Positions 1 to 9,708 of a stretch of 64,000 nt of DNA are shown here, piece after piece. The position numbers and the translations under genes were made by a program. Position 1 is the first letter of the stretch. Each line of letters begins with the position of its first letter. The notes beneath the pieces are model-generated. The model was not told where the DNA came from, did not search any database, and was given only the letters and a program-made list of their open reading frames with translations. Source of the stretch: Papio anubis (lineage: Eukaryota > Chordata > Mammalia > Primates > Cercopithecidae); the NCBI RefSeq assembly GCF_008728515.1, contig NC_044985.1, positions 83,305,392 through 83,369,391 on the forward strand. Reading direction: 5' to 3'.

Positions 1-310
1 CTAAGAACAAGAAAGCTAGGAAACGCCTTAAGGAGAGAATATACAAGTTCAAAAAGCTTTGTTCAGGCGTGAGTTAAGGTGCTGTTGGTCATGAGTTCAA
101 TGTTAATGAATCAACAATATATATTAAATGTCTTTAAACAGAAACACACATATAAGAAGGTAATGTGTCAACTGGTCAACAAAAATGTTTTGACTGGAGG
201 GCTCCCAAGACGCTAAGCTTGGGAGCAATAATTCAGTAGTTCGGTAGCTCAGTGTTCCCAGCGACTTTATAGAACATAATTATGACAAATTAGTGAGATT
301 CGACTGTATA
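1..310 (+). mobile_element. Tigger/pogo-like DNA transposon fragment
   Basis: Reading from base 3, a decayed frame gives residues such as KKLCSGVS, then a stop, then AVGHEFNVNESTIYIK. This resembles the N-terminal helix-turn-helix (psq/CENP-B type) of pogo/Tigger transposases. Two in-frame stops and no detectable catalytic domain show it is dead, and it runs off the window's left edge. The family call is from memory of the motif; the exact Tigger subfamily cannot be named. Confidence 0.55.
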
Positions 311-349
311 ATATTTTTCTTTAAAAGAAACTAAGGTACAGTAGAAAAG

Positions 350-535
350 GCACTAGACCAAAAATGTTGAGATCTTGGTTTTAATTCTAACTCCTTCACT
401 ATCTAGCTGTGTATCCTTCAGCAAGTCTTTGGACCTCACTTGGCTTCTTTATCTATGACTATAGCTCTTTAAATTAGATTATTGCTAAGACCCCTGAAGT
501 CGTTGCATTCTATGAACTTGAGTCATCAGTAAGGA
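350..535 (+). repeat. MIR SINE fragment
   Basis: The stretch has the MIR core order: a 'tagctgtgtatccttcagcaagt' type segment, then 'ctcacttggcttctttatct', equivalent to the family's conserved tail. It is strongly diverged. Strand follows from the order of these blocks. Confidence 0.6.
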
Positions 536-2279
536 AAATTCTCAAAAATAGTCTCTTCCCAAGAAAGTCTTCTCTTTGATTTAGTGCAAACCATCCTGCT
601 CCATATAAGGAATGAGGGTGGCAATAATGACCTTACAATAAGACAAAGGGTGAGTGTTGTGTTCTATAGAGTGCCACAGATATTAAGTAAAATGCACTGA
701 TTTTTTTTAATCTGGGAAGTTTTCCCAGGAAAAGAGTTGCTCATGACTTTGAAAGTAATATCAAAGTAACTGTACATGTCACATTAAGAAATAGATATTA
801 ATAAGGAATTTTACAAGAAAACAGCCACAGTAGGCTTCAATAGGGTGCAGCCTTCTGATGACAGCTTTGAATACAGAGTGCCAAAATGCAGCCAGACTGA
901 GCGAGGCATGGGCACATTACTAAAAATACAGGAAGAGTACAGTCAGGTGGCAACCTGAATTCACACCCAGGGTTTTTCATATATAAGAAGCAAAAGTCAC
1001 TTACAACTCTTTGCTAAAGGATGAGGCTCTGCAAAGTGTAAAGAATACAGACCCATATGTGTAATGATAGAAGGTGACTATCTAATGGGGGTTGTGAGGG
1101 GGTATGGGGGGGGATTGAAAAATGAAATGAATTCTCTGCATAATTTGGCTTTTCTGCTTTATTAGAAAAACATGTATTAATACTCCCTTGAAAATCAGAA
1201 GTAAAATTTTTTCAATCATTTTTCCCTCAGGAGTCTTTGTTATGGGCTTTGATATTGGGTGGTTATGGACCTACCTTATTCTATTATCCATATTTGGTTC
1301 TACAGGGCTATACCATTTTGCAACACTGAGAGTGTGATTTACCAACTGGTCTGTATCAATCATAGTCCTAACAGGAATAGATGGAAAAATAAAATTAAGA
1401 TTATTCCAGAAGGGTTTTTAAAGGGACTGTTGAAAAAAGGCTATAGAAAACTAGAAGGGACATTGCAGTCCTCTAGGACAAGTAGCAGTGGAGCTGTCAC
1501 CACACCTGGCTGGAAGCAACCAAATGGATGGGCTTCCAGTTCCTGGGTTTCCACATCCTGGAATTAGAGAGTCATGATGAGAAGGTCACCTTGAAAGGAG
1601 CAGTGATGTTTAGTCAATCCTCAGCCAGCCCAAGAAAAGTCTAAGAAAAGAACTAAAGGAAAATACCTCAACCATCTGATGGTTTGCCTGTGTTCCCCAC
1701 TGCCCAACCAGAAGTCAGACGGTAAGATGCCCAATGATGTAAACCAGATAGGAGAATCCAAAAAGCTTCTGTGCAGACTTAGAAATAAAAGCACCCCTAC
1801 CTTCAAGGTAAAGGTACTCTGAATGCACATATCGGTCAAAAAAACAAACGGCCAAGAGTAAAAATCAATACCCAGCCAAAGCTAAAAATCATCATCATGG
1901 AATAAACTTCAGGGATACAAGAGCAAATATAAAATTTTATTCAAAATCGATTAATTTTCAAATTTAGTGTTAGTCAAATTTTAATAGGGCAAGATAGACA
2001 ATTTTTTCAGAACTGTCAGCTGCTAACTTGCTCCTGCTGTCACTGCACCATTTGGGATATTAAATAGACATTAACTTCAACTGGCACTTTTAATAATATC
2101 ACTAATATTTTTATATGCAAAAATATATAGTTCAGAAAAATATTTTGAGTAGCATGTTTGCTAGAAGAAGCCTTCTACCTAGAATGTACTGTTCAATTCT
2201 CCAGCTTTGAAAACCAAAAATGGCTAACAAACTATAAGAATCATTTTAATAACTTTAAAAAAAGTATAATCTCCGAATG
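536..2279. other. Unassigned sequence, no gene seen
   Basis: This 1.7 kb has no recognisable gene. A 102-codon open frame at 1259-1567 has no domain and no codon or homology signal I recognise. The part around 1240-1960 may be a decayed repeat, but I cannot name it. Confidence 0.4.
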
Positions 2280-2735
2280 AGACTCCCAGGGCTACCATAA
2301 CAAAGTACCATAAACTAGGTGGCTTCAGTCATCACAAATGTAGTCTTTCCTGGCTCTGGCAGCCAGAAGCCTGATATCAAGGGGGCAAAAGGGCCCTGCT
2401 CTCTCTGATTCTCTGGGGAGGATCCATCTTTGCCTCTTCCCAGCTGCTGGTGGCCACTGCCAAGCCTTGGCGTTTCTTGGCTTGCAGCTGTGTCACTCCA
2501 ACCCCTGCCTCTGTCATCACATGGCATTCTCCCCTCCATGTCTCTGTGTCTTCACATTGTCTTCTTATAAGGACACCAAGTCAAACCATACAAAGGGCTC
2601 ACCCTACTGCAGTATGACCTCACCTTCACTTCTTCCAACTGCCAAGACATGACATCCAAATAAGGTCACATTCTGAGGCACTGAGGGTTAGGACTTCAAA
2701 GTATCTTTTTTGGGGACACAATTCAACCTACAACA
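2280..2735 (+). repeat. Old LTR-like interspersed repeat, copy 1
   Basis: It opens with 'gggctaccataacaaagtac' and 'aaactaggtggcttca', runs through 'cttataaggacacca' and 'aataaggtcacattctgagg', and closes with 'gacacaattcaacctacaa'. This is a very common ancient primate repeat that also occurs at 15941-16387 in the same orientation. I take it to be an LTR of ERVL/MaLR type, but the family name is uncertain. Confidence 0.6.
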
Positions 2736-2944
2736 GTTTCCATAGATTCAAAATAATAGAAAATTGCTTCTGAAATAATTCTGTAATGTAGTTTTGCAGT
2801 ATAGTGAGAACAAATGTGTTTAGAATTCTTCATTTTTCTTCTTTTCATCACATTCTTTTTTCTTCTGTATTAGGTCTGGGTCTTAAAGTTAATTTGTCAT
2901 TCTACTTTACTTAGGAGATTTTCCTTCATATAAACATTTAAATT

Positions 2945-3265
2945 TATAGAACTGTCACCGCTAGTCAAGATGGAATAATAGAGACCATATTTATCCTACT
3001 GCATGAAAATCTAAAACATCAGACAAAACAAACGAAACATTTTTTTTTGAAGACACTGGACATCAAGGAACAAAGGACCATGATCCTTGAGAAACTGGAA
3101 ATGAATAAGGTGAGCCCACAATCAATCCCCACAGCTTACAACTTGGGAGAGCTTCCCAGACATGCCACAGGCAATGAGAAGCCAGGCAGGGCAAACCAAA
3201 GATCTGCCTGAGTTGAGGAGAAAGATCTGGGGATTTCCTAGCTGAAACACCAGCTCTAAGAGTCA
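2945..3265 (+). repeat. Possible old L1 5' UTR fragment
   Basis: The segment begins with 'gtcaagatggaataataga', which resembles the start of old L1 (L1M/HAL1-type) 5' UTRs, and continues with untranslated-region-like sequence containing 'ttgggagagcttcccagaca'. No ORF is recognisable. Low confidence because only the first motif is diagnostic. Confidence 0.3.
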
Positions 3266-3477
3266 TATTAACTCTCAACTTAGTTTCTTGTTTGTGTATT
3301 TTAAAGTTCTTAATAATTATTTTTAATCCATAAAACTGATATCTGATAATCATTGTCAATGGTTAGTGTGCCATGTTAGTCTTATAATATTTGCACGTTT
3401 ATACTATAATAGAATTTCAGAATGTAAAGAATTTTTTTTCTTACTAAAAGTTATACCTAAGGTACTTAGCTATATTT

Positions 3478-3492
3478 GAAAATAAGGATCTA
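3478..3492. repeat. Left target-site duplication of the full-length L1
   Basis: The 15-mer gaaaataaggatcta here is repeated exactly at 9694-9708 on the far side of the L1 tail. The perfect match marks a target-primed insertion that is recent relative to the other repeats. The pre-insertion allele would have had one copy joining 3477 to 9709. Confidence 0.95.
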
Positions 3493-3506
3493 GGGGGCGG
3501 GCGGAG

Positions 3507-3517
3507 CAAGATGGCCG
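3507..3517 (+). promoter_or_regulatory. YY1-binding motif of the L1 promoter
   Basis: The motif caagatggccg lies 14 bases from the 5' end of the element, the usual place in active primate L1s. YY1 at this site directs accurate initiation in human L1; the same role here is by homology. Confidence 0.75.
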
Positions 3518-3684
3518 AATAGGAACAGCTCCAGTCTCCAACTCCTAGCGCGAGTGACACAGAAGACCGGTGATTTCTGCATTTTCAACTGAGGTACTGG
3601 GTTCATCTCACTAGGGTGTGCCGGACAATCGGTGCTGGTCAGCTGCTGCAGCCCGACCAGCGAGAGCTGAAGTAGGGCGAGGCA

Positions 3685-3996
3685 TCACCTCACCTGGGAA
3701 GCGCAAGGGGAAAGGGAATCCCTTTTCCTAGCCAGGGGAACTGAGACACACAACACCTGGAAAATCGGGTAACTCCCACCCCAATACTGCGCTTTAAGCA
3801 AACAGGCACACCTGGAGATAATATCCCACACCTGGCCGGGAGGGTCCCACGCCCACGGAGCCTCCCTCATTGCTAGCACAGCAGTCTGTGATCTACCGGC
3901 AAGGCAGCAGCCAGGCTGGGGGAGGGGCGCCCACCATTGCTGAGGCTTAAGTAGGTAAACAAACCCTCTGGGAAGCTCGAACTGGGTGGAGCTCAC
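3685..3996 (-). CDS. ORF0-like antisense ORF in the L1 5' UTR
   Basis: An ATG-started frame of 103 codons runs antisense through bases about 193-504 of the L1. It covers the place where primate L1 ORF0 lies on the antisense transcript (about bases 236-452 in human L1). The product starts MSSTQFELPRGFVYL and contains the stretch LAGRSQTAVLAMREA; no domain is recognisable. Human ORF0 is near 70 codons, so this reading is longer. Human ORF0 makes fusion proteins by splicing to downstream exons; whether this copy is transcribed is unknown. The alternative is a chance open frame in a GC-rich leader. Confidence 0.45.
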   Translation of the reverse strand: MSSTQFELPRGFVYLLKPQQWWAPLPQPGCCLAGRSQTAVLAMREAPWAWDPPGQVWDIISRCACLLKAQYWGGSYPIFQVLCVSVPLARKRDSLSPCASQVR

Positions 3997-4520
3997 AGCA
4001 GCTCAAGGAAACCTGCCTGTCTCTGTAGACTCCACCTCTGGGGACAGGGCACAGATAACAACAAAAGCAGCAGAAACCTCTGCAGACGCAAACAACTCTG
4101 TCTGACAGCTTTGAAGAGAGCAGTGGATCTCCCAACACGGAGGTTGAGATCTGAGAAGGGACAGACTGCCTGCTCAAGTGGGTCCCTGACCCCTGAGTAG
4201 CCTAACTGGGAGACATGCCCCACTAGGGGCAGTCTGACACCCCACACCTCACAGGGTGGAATACACCCCTGAAAGGAAGCTTCCAAAGCAAGAATCAGAC
4301 AGGTACACTCACTGTTCAGCAATATTCTATCTTCTGCAGCCTCTGCTGCTGACACCCAGGCAAATAGGGTCTGGAGTGCACCTCAAGCAATCTCCAACAG
4401 ACCTACAGCTGAGGGTCCTGACTGTTAGAAGGAAAACTATCAAACAGGAAGGACACCTACACCAAAACCCCATCAGTACGTCACCATCATCAAAGACCAG
4501 AGGCAGATAAAACCACAAAG

Positions 4521-5537
4521 ATGGGGAAAAAGCAGGGCAGAAAAGCTGGAAATTCAAAAAATAAGAGCGCATCTCCCCCGGCAAAGGAGCGCAGCTCATC
4601 GCCAGCAATGGATCAAAGCTGGACGGAGAATGACTTCGACGAGATGAAAGAAGAAGGCTTCAGTCCATCAAACTTCTCAGAGCTAAAGGAGGAATTACGT
4701 ACCCAGCGCAAAGAAACTAAAAATCTTGAAAAAAAAGTGGAAGAATTGATGGCTAGAGTAATTAATGCAGAGAAGGTCATAAACGAAATGAAAGAGATGA
4801 AAAGCATGACACGAGAAATACGTGACAAATGCACAAGCTTCAGTAACCCACTCGATCAACTGGAAGAAAGAGTATCAGCGATTGAGGATCAAATGAATGA
4901 AATGAAGCGAGAAGAGAAACCAAAAGAAAAAAGAAGAAAAAGAAATGAACAAAGCCTGCAAGAAGTATGGGATTATGTGAAAAGACCAAATCTACATCTG
5001 ATTGGGGTGCCTGAAAGTGAGGGAGAAAATGGAACCAAGTTGGAAAACACTCTTCAGGATATCATCCAGGAGAACTTCCCCAACCTAGTAGGGCAGGCCA
5101 ACATTCAAATCCAGGAAATACAGAGAATGCCACAAAGATACTCCTCGAGAAGAGCAACTCCAAGACACATAATTGCCAGATTCACCAAAGTTGAAATGAA
5201 GGAAAAAATCTTAAGGGCAGCCAGAGAGAAAGGTCGGGTTACCCACAAAGGGAAGCCCATCAGACTCACAGCAGATCTCTCGGCAGAAACTCTACAAGCC
5301 AGAAGAGAGTGGGGGCCAATATTCAACATTCTTAAAGAAAAGAATTTTAAACCCAGAATTTCATATCCAGCCAAACTAAGTTTCATAAGTGAAGGAGAAA
5401 TACAATCCTTTACAGATAAGCAAATGCTTAGAGATTTTGTCACCACTAGGCCTGCCTTACAAGAGACCCTGAAGGAAGCACTCAAAATGGAAAGGAACAA
5501 CCGGTACCAGCCATTGCAAAAGCATGCCAAAATGTAA
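4521..5537 (+). CDS. ORF1: L1 ORF1 protein, intact (338 aa)
   Basis: This is the L1 nucleic-acid chaperone, which forms trimers, coats L1 RNA and is needed in cis for retrotransposition in the cytoplasmic ribonucleoprotein. The length equals the usual primate 338 residues. The order is a basic N-terminus (MGKKQGRKAG) with Ser-Pro sites at residues 18 and 27, a heptad-rich coiled coil at about 52-150, an RRM domain from about residue 157 (NLHLIGVPE) to 252, and a C-terminal domain at about 253-323 with the paired arginines at 261-262 (QARREW). It ends in HAKM. There is no internal stop or frameshift. The start is the first ATG after the 5' UTR, in the context aaagATGG. ORF2 follows after 63 bp. 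Confidence 0.95.
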   Translation: MGKKQGRKAGNSKNKSASPPAKERSSSPAMDQSWTENDFDEMKEEGFSPSNFSELKEELRTQRKETKNLEKKVEELMARVINAEKVINEMKEMKSMTREIRDKCTSFSNPLDQLEERVSAIEDQMNEMKREEKPKEKRRKRNEQSLQEVWDYVKRPNLHLIGVPESEGENGTKLENTLQDIIQENFPNLVGQANIQIQEIQRMPQRYSSRRATPRHIIARFTKVEMKEKILRAAREKGRVTHKGKPIRLTADLSAETLQARREWGPIFNILKEKNFKPRISYPAKLSFISEGEIQSFTDKQMLRDFVTTRPALQETLKEALKMERNNRYQPLQKHAKM

Positions 5538-5600
5538 AGACCATCGAGGCTAGGAAGAAACTGCATCAACTAACGAGCAAAATAACCAGTTAATATCATA

Positions 5601-6731
5601 ATAGCAGGATCAAGTTCACACATAACAATATTAACCTTAAATGTAAATGGACTAAATGCTCCAGTTAAAAGACATAGACTGGCAAACTGGATAAAGTGTC
5701 AAGACCCATCAGTCTGCTGTATTCAGGAGACCCATCTCACATGCAGAGACATACATAGGCTCAAAATAAAGGGATGGAGGAAGATTTACCAAGCAAATGG
5801 AGAACAAAAGAAAGCGGGGGTTGCAATACTAGTCTCTGATAAAATAGACTTTAAACCATCAAAGATCAAAAGAGACAAAGAAGGCCATTACATAATGGTA
5901 AAGGGATCAATTCAACAGGAAGAACTAACTATCCTAAATATATATGCACCCAATACAGGAGCACCCAGATTCATAAAGCAAGTCCTTAGAGACTTACAAA
6001 GAGACTTAGACTCCCATACAATAATAATGGGAGACTTCAACACTCCACTGTCAACATTAGACAGATCAACGAGACAGAAAGTTAACAAGGATATCCAGGA
6101 ATTGAACTCATCTCTGCAGCAAGCAGACCTAATAGACATCTATAGAACTCTCCACCCCAAATCAACAGAATATACATTCTTCTCAGCACCACATCGCACT
6201 TATTCTAAAATTGACCACATAATTGGAAGTAAAGCACTCCTCAGCAAATGTACAAGAACAGAAATTATAACAAACTGTCTCTCAGACCACAGTGCAATCA
6301 AACTAGAACTCAGGACTAAGAAACTCAATCAGAACCGCTCAACTACATGGAAACTGAACAACCTGCTCCTGAATGACTACTGGGTACATCACGAAATGAA
6401 GGCAGAAATAAAGATGTTCTTTGAAACCAATGAGAACAAAGATACAACATACCAGAATCTCTGGGACACATTTAAAGCAGTGTGTAGGAGGAAATTTATA
6501 GCACTAAATGCCCACAGGAGAAAGCAGGAAAGATCTAAAATTGACACTCTAACATCACAATTAAAAGAACTAGAGAAGCAAGAGCAAACACATTCGAAAG
6601 CTAGCAGAAGGCAAGAAATAACTAAGATCAGAGCAGAACTGAAGGAGATAGAGACACAAAAGCCCTCCAAAAAATCAATGAATCCAGGAGTTGGTTTTTT
6701 GAAAAGATCAACAAAATTGACAGACCACTAG
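5601..6731 (+). CDS. Potential ORF2 endonuclease-only product
   Basis: The first ORF2 frame stays open for 376 codons before TAG. It covers the whole apurinic/apyrimidinic-type endonuclease domain (about residues 1-239) and some linker, but no reverse transcriptase. There is no ATG at 5601. The next in-frame ATG, at 5895, lies inside the endonuclease domain and would lose its N-terminal catalytic residues. Human L1 ORF2 is reported to be translated by AUG-independent reinitiation, so a product from 5601 is possible. Production is inferred only. Confidence 0.4.
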   Translation: MAGSSSHITILTLNVNGLNAPVKRHRLANWIKCQDPSVCCIQETHLTCRDIHRLKIKGWRKIYQANGEQKKAGVAILVSDKIDFKPSKIKRDKEGHYIMVKGSIQQEELTILNIYAPNTGAPRFIKQVLRDLQRDLDSHTIIMGDFNTPLSTLDRSTRQKVNKDIQELNSSLQQADLIDIYRTLHPKSTEYTFFSAPHRTYSKIDHIIGSKALLSKCTRTEIITNCLSDHSAIKLELRTKKLNQNRSTTWKLNNLLLNDYWVHHEMKAEIKMFFETNENKDTTYQNLWDTFKAVCRRKFIALNAHRRKQERSKIDTLTSQLKELEKQEQTHSKASRRQEITKIRAELKEIETQKPSKKSMNPGVGFLKRSTKLTDH

Positions 6732-8281
6732 CAAGACTAATAAAGAAGAAAAGAGAGAAGAATCAAATTGATGCAATAAAAAATGATAAAGGGGATATCA
6801 CCACCAACCCCACAGAAATACAAACTATCATCAGAGAATACTATAAACACCTCTACGCAAATAAACTAGAAAATCTAGAAGAAATGGATAATTTCCTGGA
6901 CACTTACACTCTTCCAAGACTAAACCAGGAAGAAGTTGAATCCCTGAATAGACCAATAGCAGGCTCTGAAATTGAGGCAATAATTAATAGCCTACCAACC
7001 AAAAAAAGTCCAGGACCAGATGGATTCACAGCTGAATTCTACCAGAGGTATAAGGAGGAGCTGGTACCATTCCTTCTGAAACTATTCCAATCAATAGAAA
7101 AAGAGGGAATCCTCCCTAACTCATTTTATGAGGCCAACATCATCCTGATACCAAAGCCTGGCAGAGACACAACAAAAAAAGATAATTTTAGACCAATATC
7201 CCTGATGAACATCGATCCAAAAATCCTCAATAAAATACTAGCAAACCGGATTCAGCAGCACATCAAAAAGCTTATCCACCATGATCAAGTGGGCTTCATC
7301 CCTGGGATGCAAGGCTGCTTCAACATTCGCAAATCAATAAACATAATCCAGCATATAAACAGAACCAAAGACAAGAACCACATGATTATCTCAATAGATG
7401 CAGAAAAGGCTTTTAACAAAATTCAACAGCCCTTCATGCTAAAAACGCTCAATAAATTCGGTATTGATGGAACGTACCTCAAAATCATAAGAGCTATTTA
7501 TGACAAACCCACAGCCAATATCATACTGAATGGGCAAAAACTGGAAAAATTCCCTTTGAAAACTGGCACAAGACAGGGATGCCCTCTCTCACCACTCCTA
7601 TTCAACATAGTGTTGGAAGTTCTGGCTAGGGCAATCAGGCAAGAGAAAGAAATCAAGGGTATTCAGTTAGGAAAAGAAGAAGTCAAATTGTCCCTCTTTG
7701 CAGATGACATGATTGTATATTTAGAAAACCCCATCGTCTCAGCCCAAAATCTCCTTAAGCTGATAAGCAACTTCAGCAAAGTCTCAGAATACAAAATTAA
7801 TGTGCAAAAATCACAAGCATTCTTATACACCAGTAACAGACAAACAGAGAGCCAAATCATGAATGAACTCCCATTCACAATTGCTTCAAAGAGAATAAAA
7901 TACCTAGGAATCCAACTTACAAGGGATGTAAAGGACCTCTTCAAGGAGAACTACAAACCACTGCTCAGTGAAATTAAAGAGGACACGAACAAGTGGAAGA
8001 ACATACCATGCTCATGGATAGGAAGAATCAATATCGTGAAAATGGCCATACTGCCCAAGGTAATTTATAGATTCAATGCCATCCCCATCAAGCTACCAAT
8101 GAGTTTCTTCACAGAATTGGAAAGAACTGCTTTAAAGTTCATATGGAACCAAAAAAGAGCCCGCATTGCCAAGACAATCCTAAGTCAAAAGAACAAAGCT
8201 GGAGGCATCACACTACCTGACTTCAAACTATACTACAAGGCTACAGTAACCAAAACAGCATGGTACTGGTACCAAAACAGA

Positions 8282-8282
8282 N
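8282..8282. other. Ambiguous base (N) inside L1 ORF2
   Basis: A single N sits at the first position of the codon NAT, in the context NRXVDQW. It leaves one residue undetermined. It is an assembly or read ambiguity, plausible in a high-copy young L1, and not a biological feature. Confidence 0.99.
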
Positions 8283-9427
8283 ATGTAGACCAATGGAACA
8301 GAACAGAGTCCTCAGAAATAATACCACACATCTACAGCCATCTGATCTTTGACAAACCTGAGAGAAACAAGAAATGGGGAAAGGATTCCCTATTTAATAA
8401 ATGGTGCTGGGAAAATTGGCTAGCCATAAGTAGAAAGCTGAAACTGGATCCTTTCCTTACTCCTTATACGAAAATTAATTCAAGATGGATTAGAGACTTA
8501 AATGTTAGACCTAATACCATAAAAATCCTAGAGGAAAACCTAGGTAGTACCATTCAGGACATAGGCATGGGCAAAGACTTCATGTCTAAAACACCAAAAG
8601 CAACGGCAGCAAAAGCCAAAATTGACAAATGGGATCTCATTAAACTAAAGAGCTTCTGCACAGCAAAAGAAACTACCATCAGAGTGAACAGGCAACCTAC
8701 AGAATGGGAGAAAATTTTTGCAATCTACTCATCTGACAAAGGGCTAATATCCAGAACCTACAAAGAACTCAAACAAATTTACAAGAAAAAAACAAACAAC
8801 CCCATCAAAAAGTGGGCAAAGGATATGAATAGACATTTCTCAAAAGAAGACATTCATACAGCCAACAAACACATGAAAAAATGCTCATCATCACTGGCCA
8901 TCAGAGAAATGCAAATCAAAACCACAATGAGATACCATCTCACACCAGTTAGAATGGCAATCATTAAAAAGTCAGGAAACAACAGGTGCTGGAGAGGATG
9001 TGGAGAAATAGGAACACTTTTACACTGTTGGTGGGATTGTAAACTAGTTCAACCATTATGGAAAACAGTATGGCGATTCCTCAAGGATCTAGAACTAGAT
9101 GTACCATATGACCCAGCCATCCCATTACTGGGTATATACCCAAAGGATTATAAATCATGCTGCTATAAAGACACATGCACACGTATGTTTATTGCGGCAC
9201 TATTCACCATAGCAAAGACTTGGAATCAACCCAAATGTCCATCAGTGACAGACTGGATTAAGAAGATGTGGCACATATACACCATGGAATACTATGCAGC
9301 CATAAAAAAGGATGAGTTTGTGTCCTTTGTAGGGACATGGATGCAGCTGGAAACCATCATTCTTAGCAAACTATCACAAGAACAGAAAACCAAACACCGC
9401 ATGTTCTCACTTATAGGTGGGAACTGA

Positions 9428-9693
9428 ACAATGAGATCACTTGGACTCGGGAAGGGGGACATCACACACCGGGGCCTATTATGGGGAGGGGGGAGGGGGG
9501 AGGGATTGCACTGGGAGTTATACCTGATGTAAATGACGAGTAGTTGGGTGCTGACGAGTTGATGCGTGCAGCACAGCAACATGGCACAAGTATACATATG
9601 TAACAAACCTGCACGTTATGCACATGTACCCTAGAACTTAAAGTATAATAATAATAAAAAATTTAAAAAGAAGAAAAAAAACAAAAAAAAAAA
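9428..9693 (+). other. L1 3' UTR and A-rich tail
   Basis: The 3' UTR contains a G-rich run of the form GGGG-A-GGGGGG-A-GGGGGG-A-GGG at about 9483-9503, the typical polypurine/G-quadruplex tract of L1. The tail is A-rich and interrupted, with an aataaaa signal near 9652, and ends at the right target duplication. Confidence 0.85.
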
Positions 9694-9708
9694 GAAAATA
9701 AGGATCTA
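9694..9708. repeat. Right target-site duplication of the full-length L1
   Basis: An exact copy of the 15-mer at 3478-3492 follows the A-rich tail directly. Confidence 0.95.

Larger units (their letters stand above)
3493..4520 (+). promoter_or_regulatory. L1 5' UTR with internal promoter
   Basis: The 1,028-bp 5' UTR starts with a short G-rich run and carries the YY1-type motif caagatggccg at 3507-3517, the site known to position transcription start at the first base of human L1. The region is GC-richer than its flanks and keeps many CpGs. By analogy with human L1 it holds a sense RNA polymerase II promoter and, further in, an antisense promoter. Subfamily and activity are inferred, not shown. 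Confidence 0.85.
5601..9427 (+). pseudogene. ORF2: L1 ORF2 (endonuclease/reverse transcriptase), one frameshift and lost ATG
   Basis: ORF2 nicks target DNA and reverse-transcribes L1 RNA. Counting from 5601 and allowing one missing base, the length is 1,275 codons, the canonical primate value. The initiator is ATA. The endonuclease is complete with N14, E43 (5727), D145 (6033), N147, D205 (6213) and H230 (6288). One base is missing near 6656-6662 (codon about 353), so the first frame ends at TAG 6729-6731. The downstream frame is open to TGA 9425-9427. RT residues D600 (7397), D702 and D703 (7703-7708, FADDM) are kept, but D606 is Asn (7415-7417). The C-terminal C-x3-C-x7-H-x4-C motif is intact (8987-9040). 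No other inactivating lesion is visible. Confidence 0.93.
3493..9693 (+). mobile_element. L1: Full-length young L1 (LINE-1) retrotransposon
   Basis: A complete 6.2-kb L1 in order: 5' UTR (3493-4520), ORF1 (4521-5537), 63-bp spacer, ORF2 (5601-9427), 3' UTR with G-rich tract, and A-rich tail. Perfect 15-bp duplications flank it. It is far less decayed than the other L1s here. ORF1 is intact. ORF2 has a lost ATG and one frameshift, so this copy is probably not autonomous as sequenced, though its ORF1 protein and endonuclease part could still be made. It belongs to the L1PA-type primate lineage; given the Old World monkey Alu in the window, a cercopithecid L1 subfamily is likely but not shown. 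Confidence 0.95.

Noticed and set aside
1259..1567. 102-codon plus-strand open frame near the left end
   Set aside because: It has no recognisable domain, no upstream promoter or splice context, and an AT-rich composition like its neighbours. Chance frames of this size are expected in 64 kb.
4327..5569. Several minus-strand open frames opposite L1 ORF1 and the end of the 5' UTR
   Set aside because: They are shadows of the strong purine-biased coding strand of ORF1 and have no independent support.
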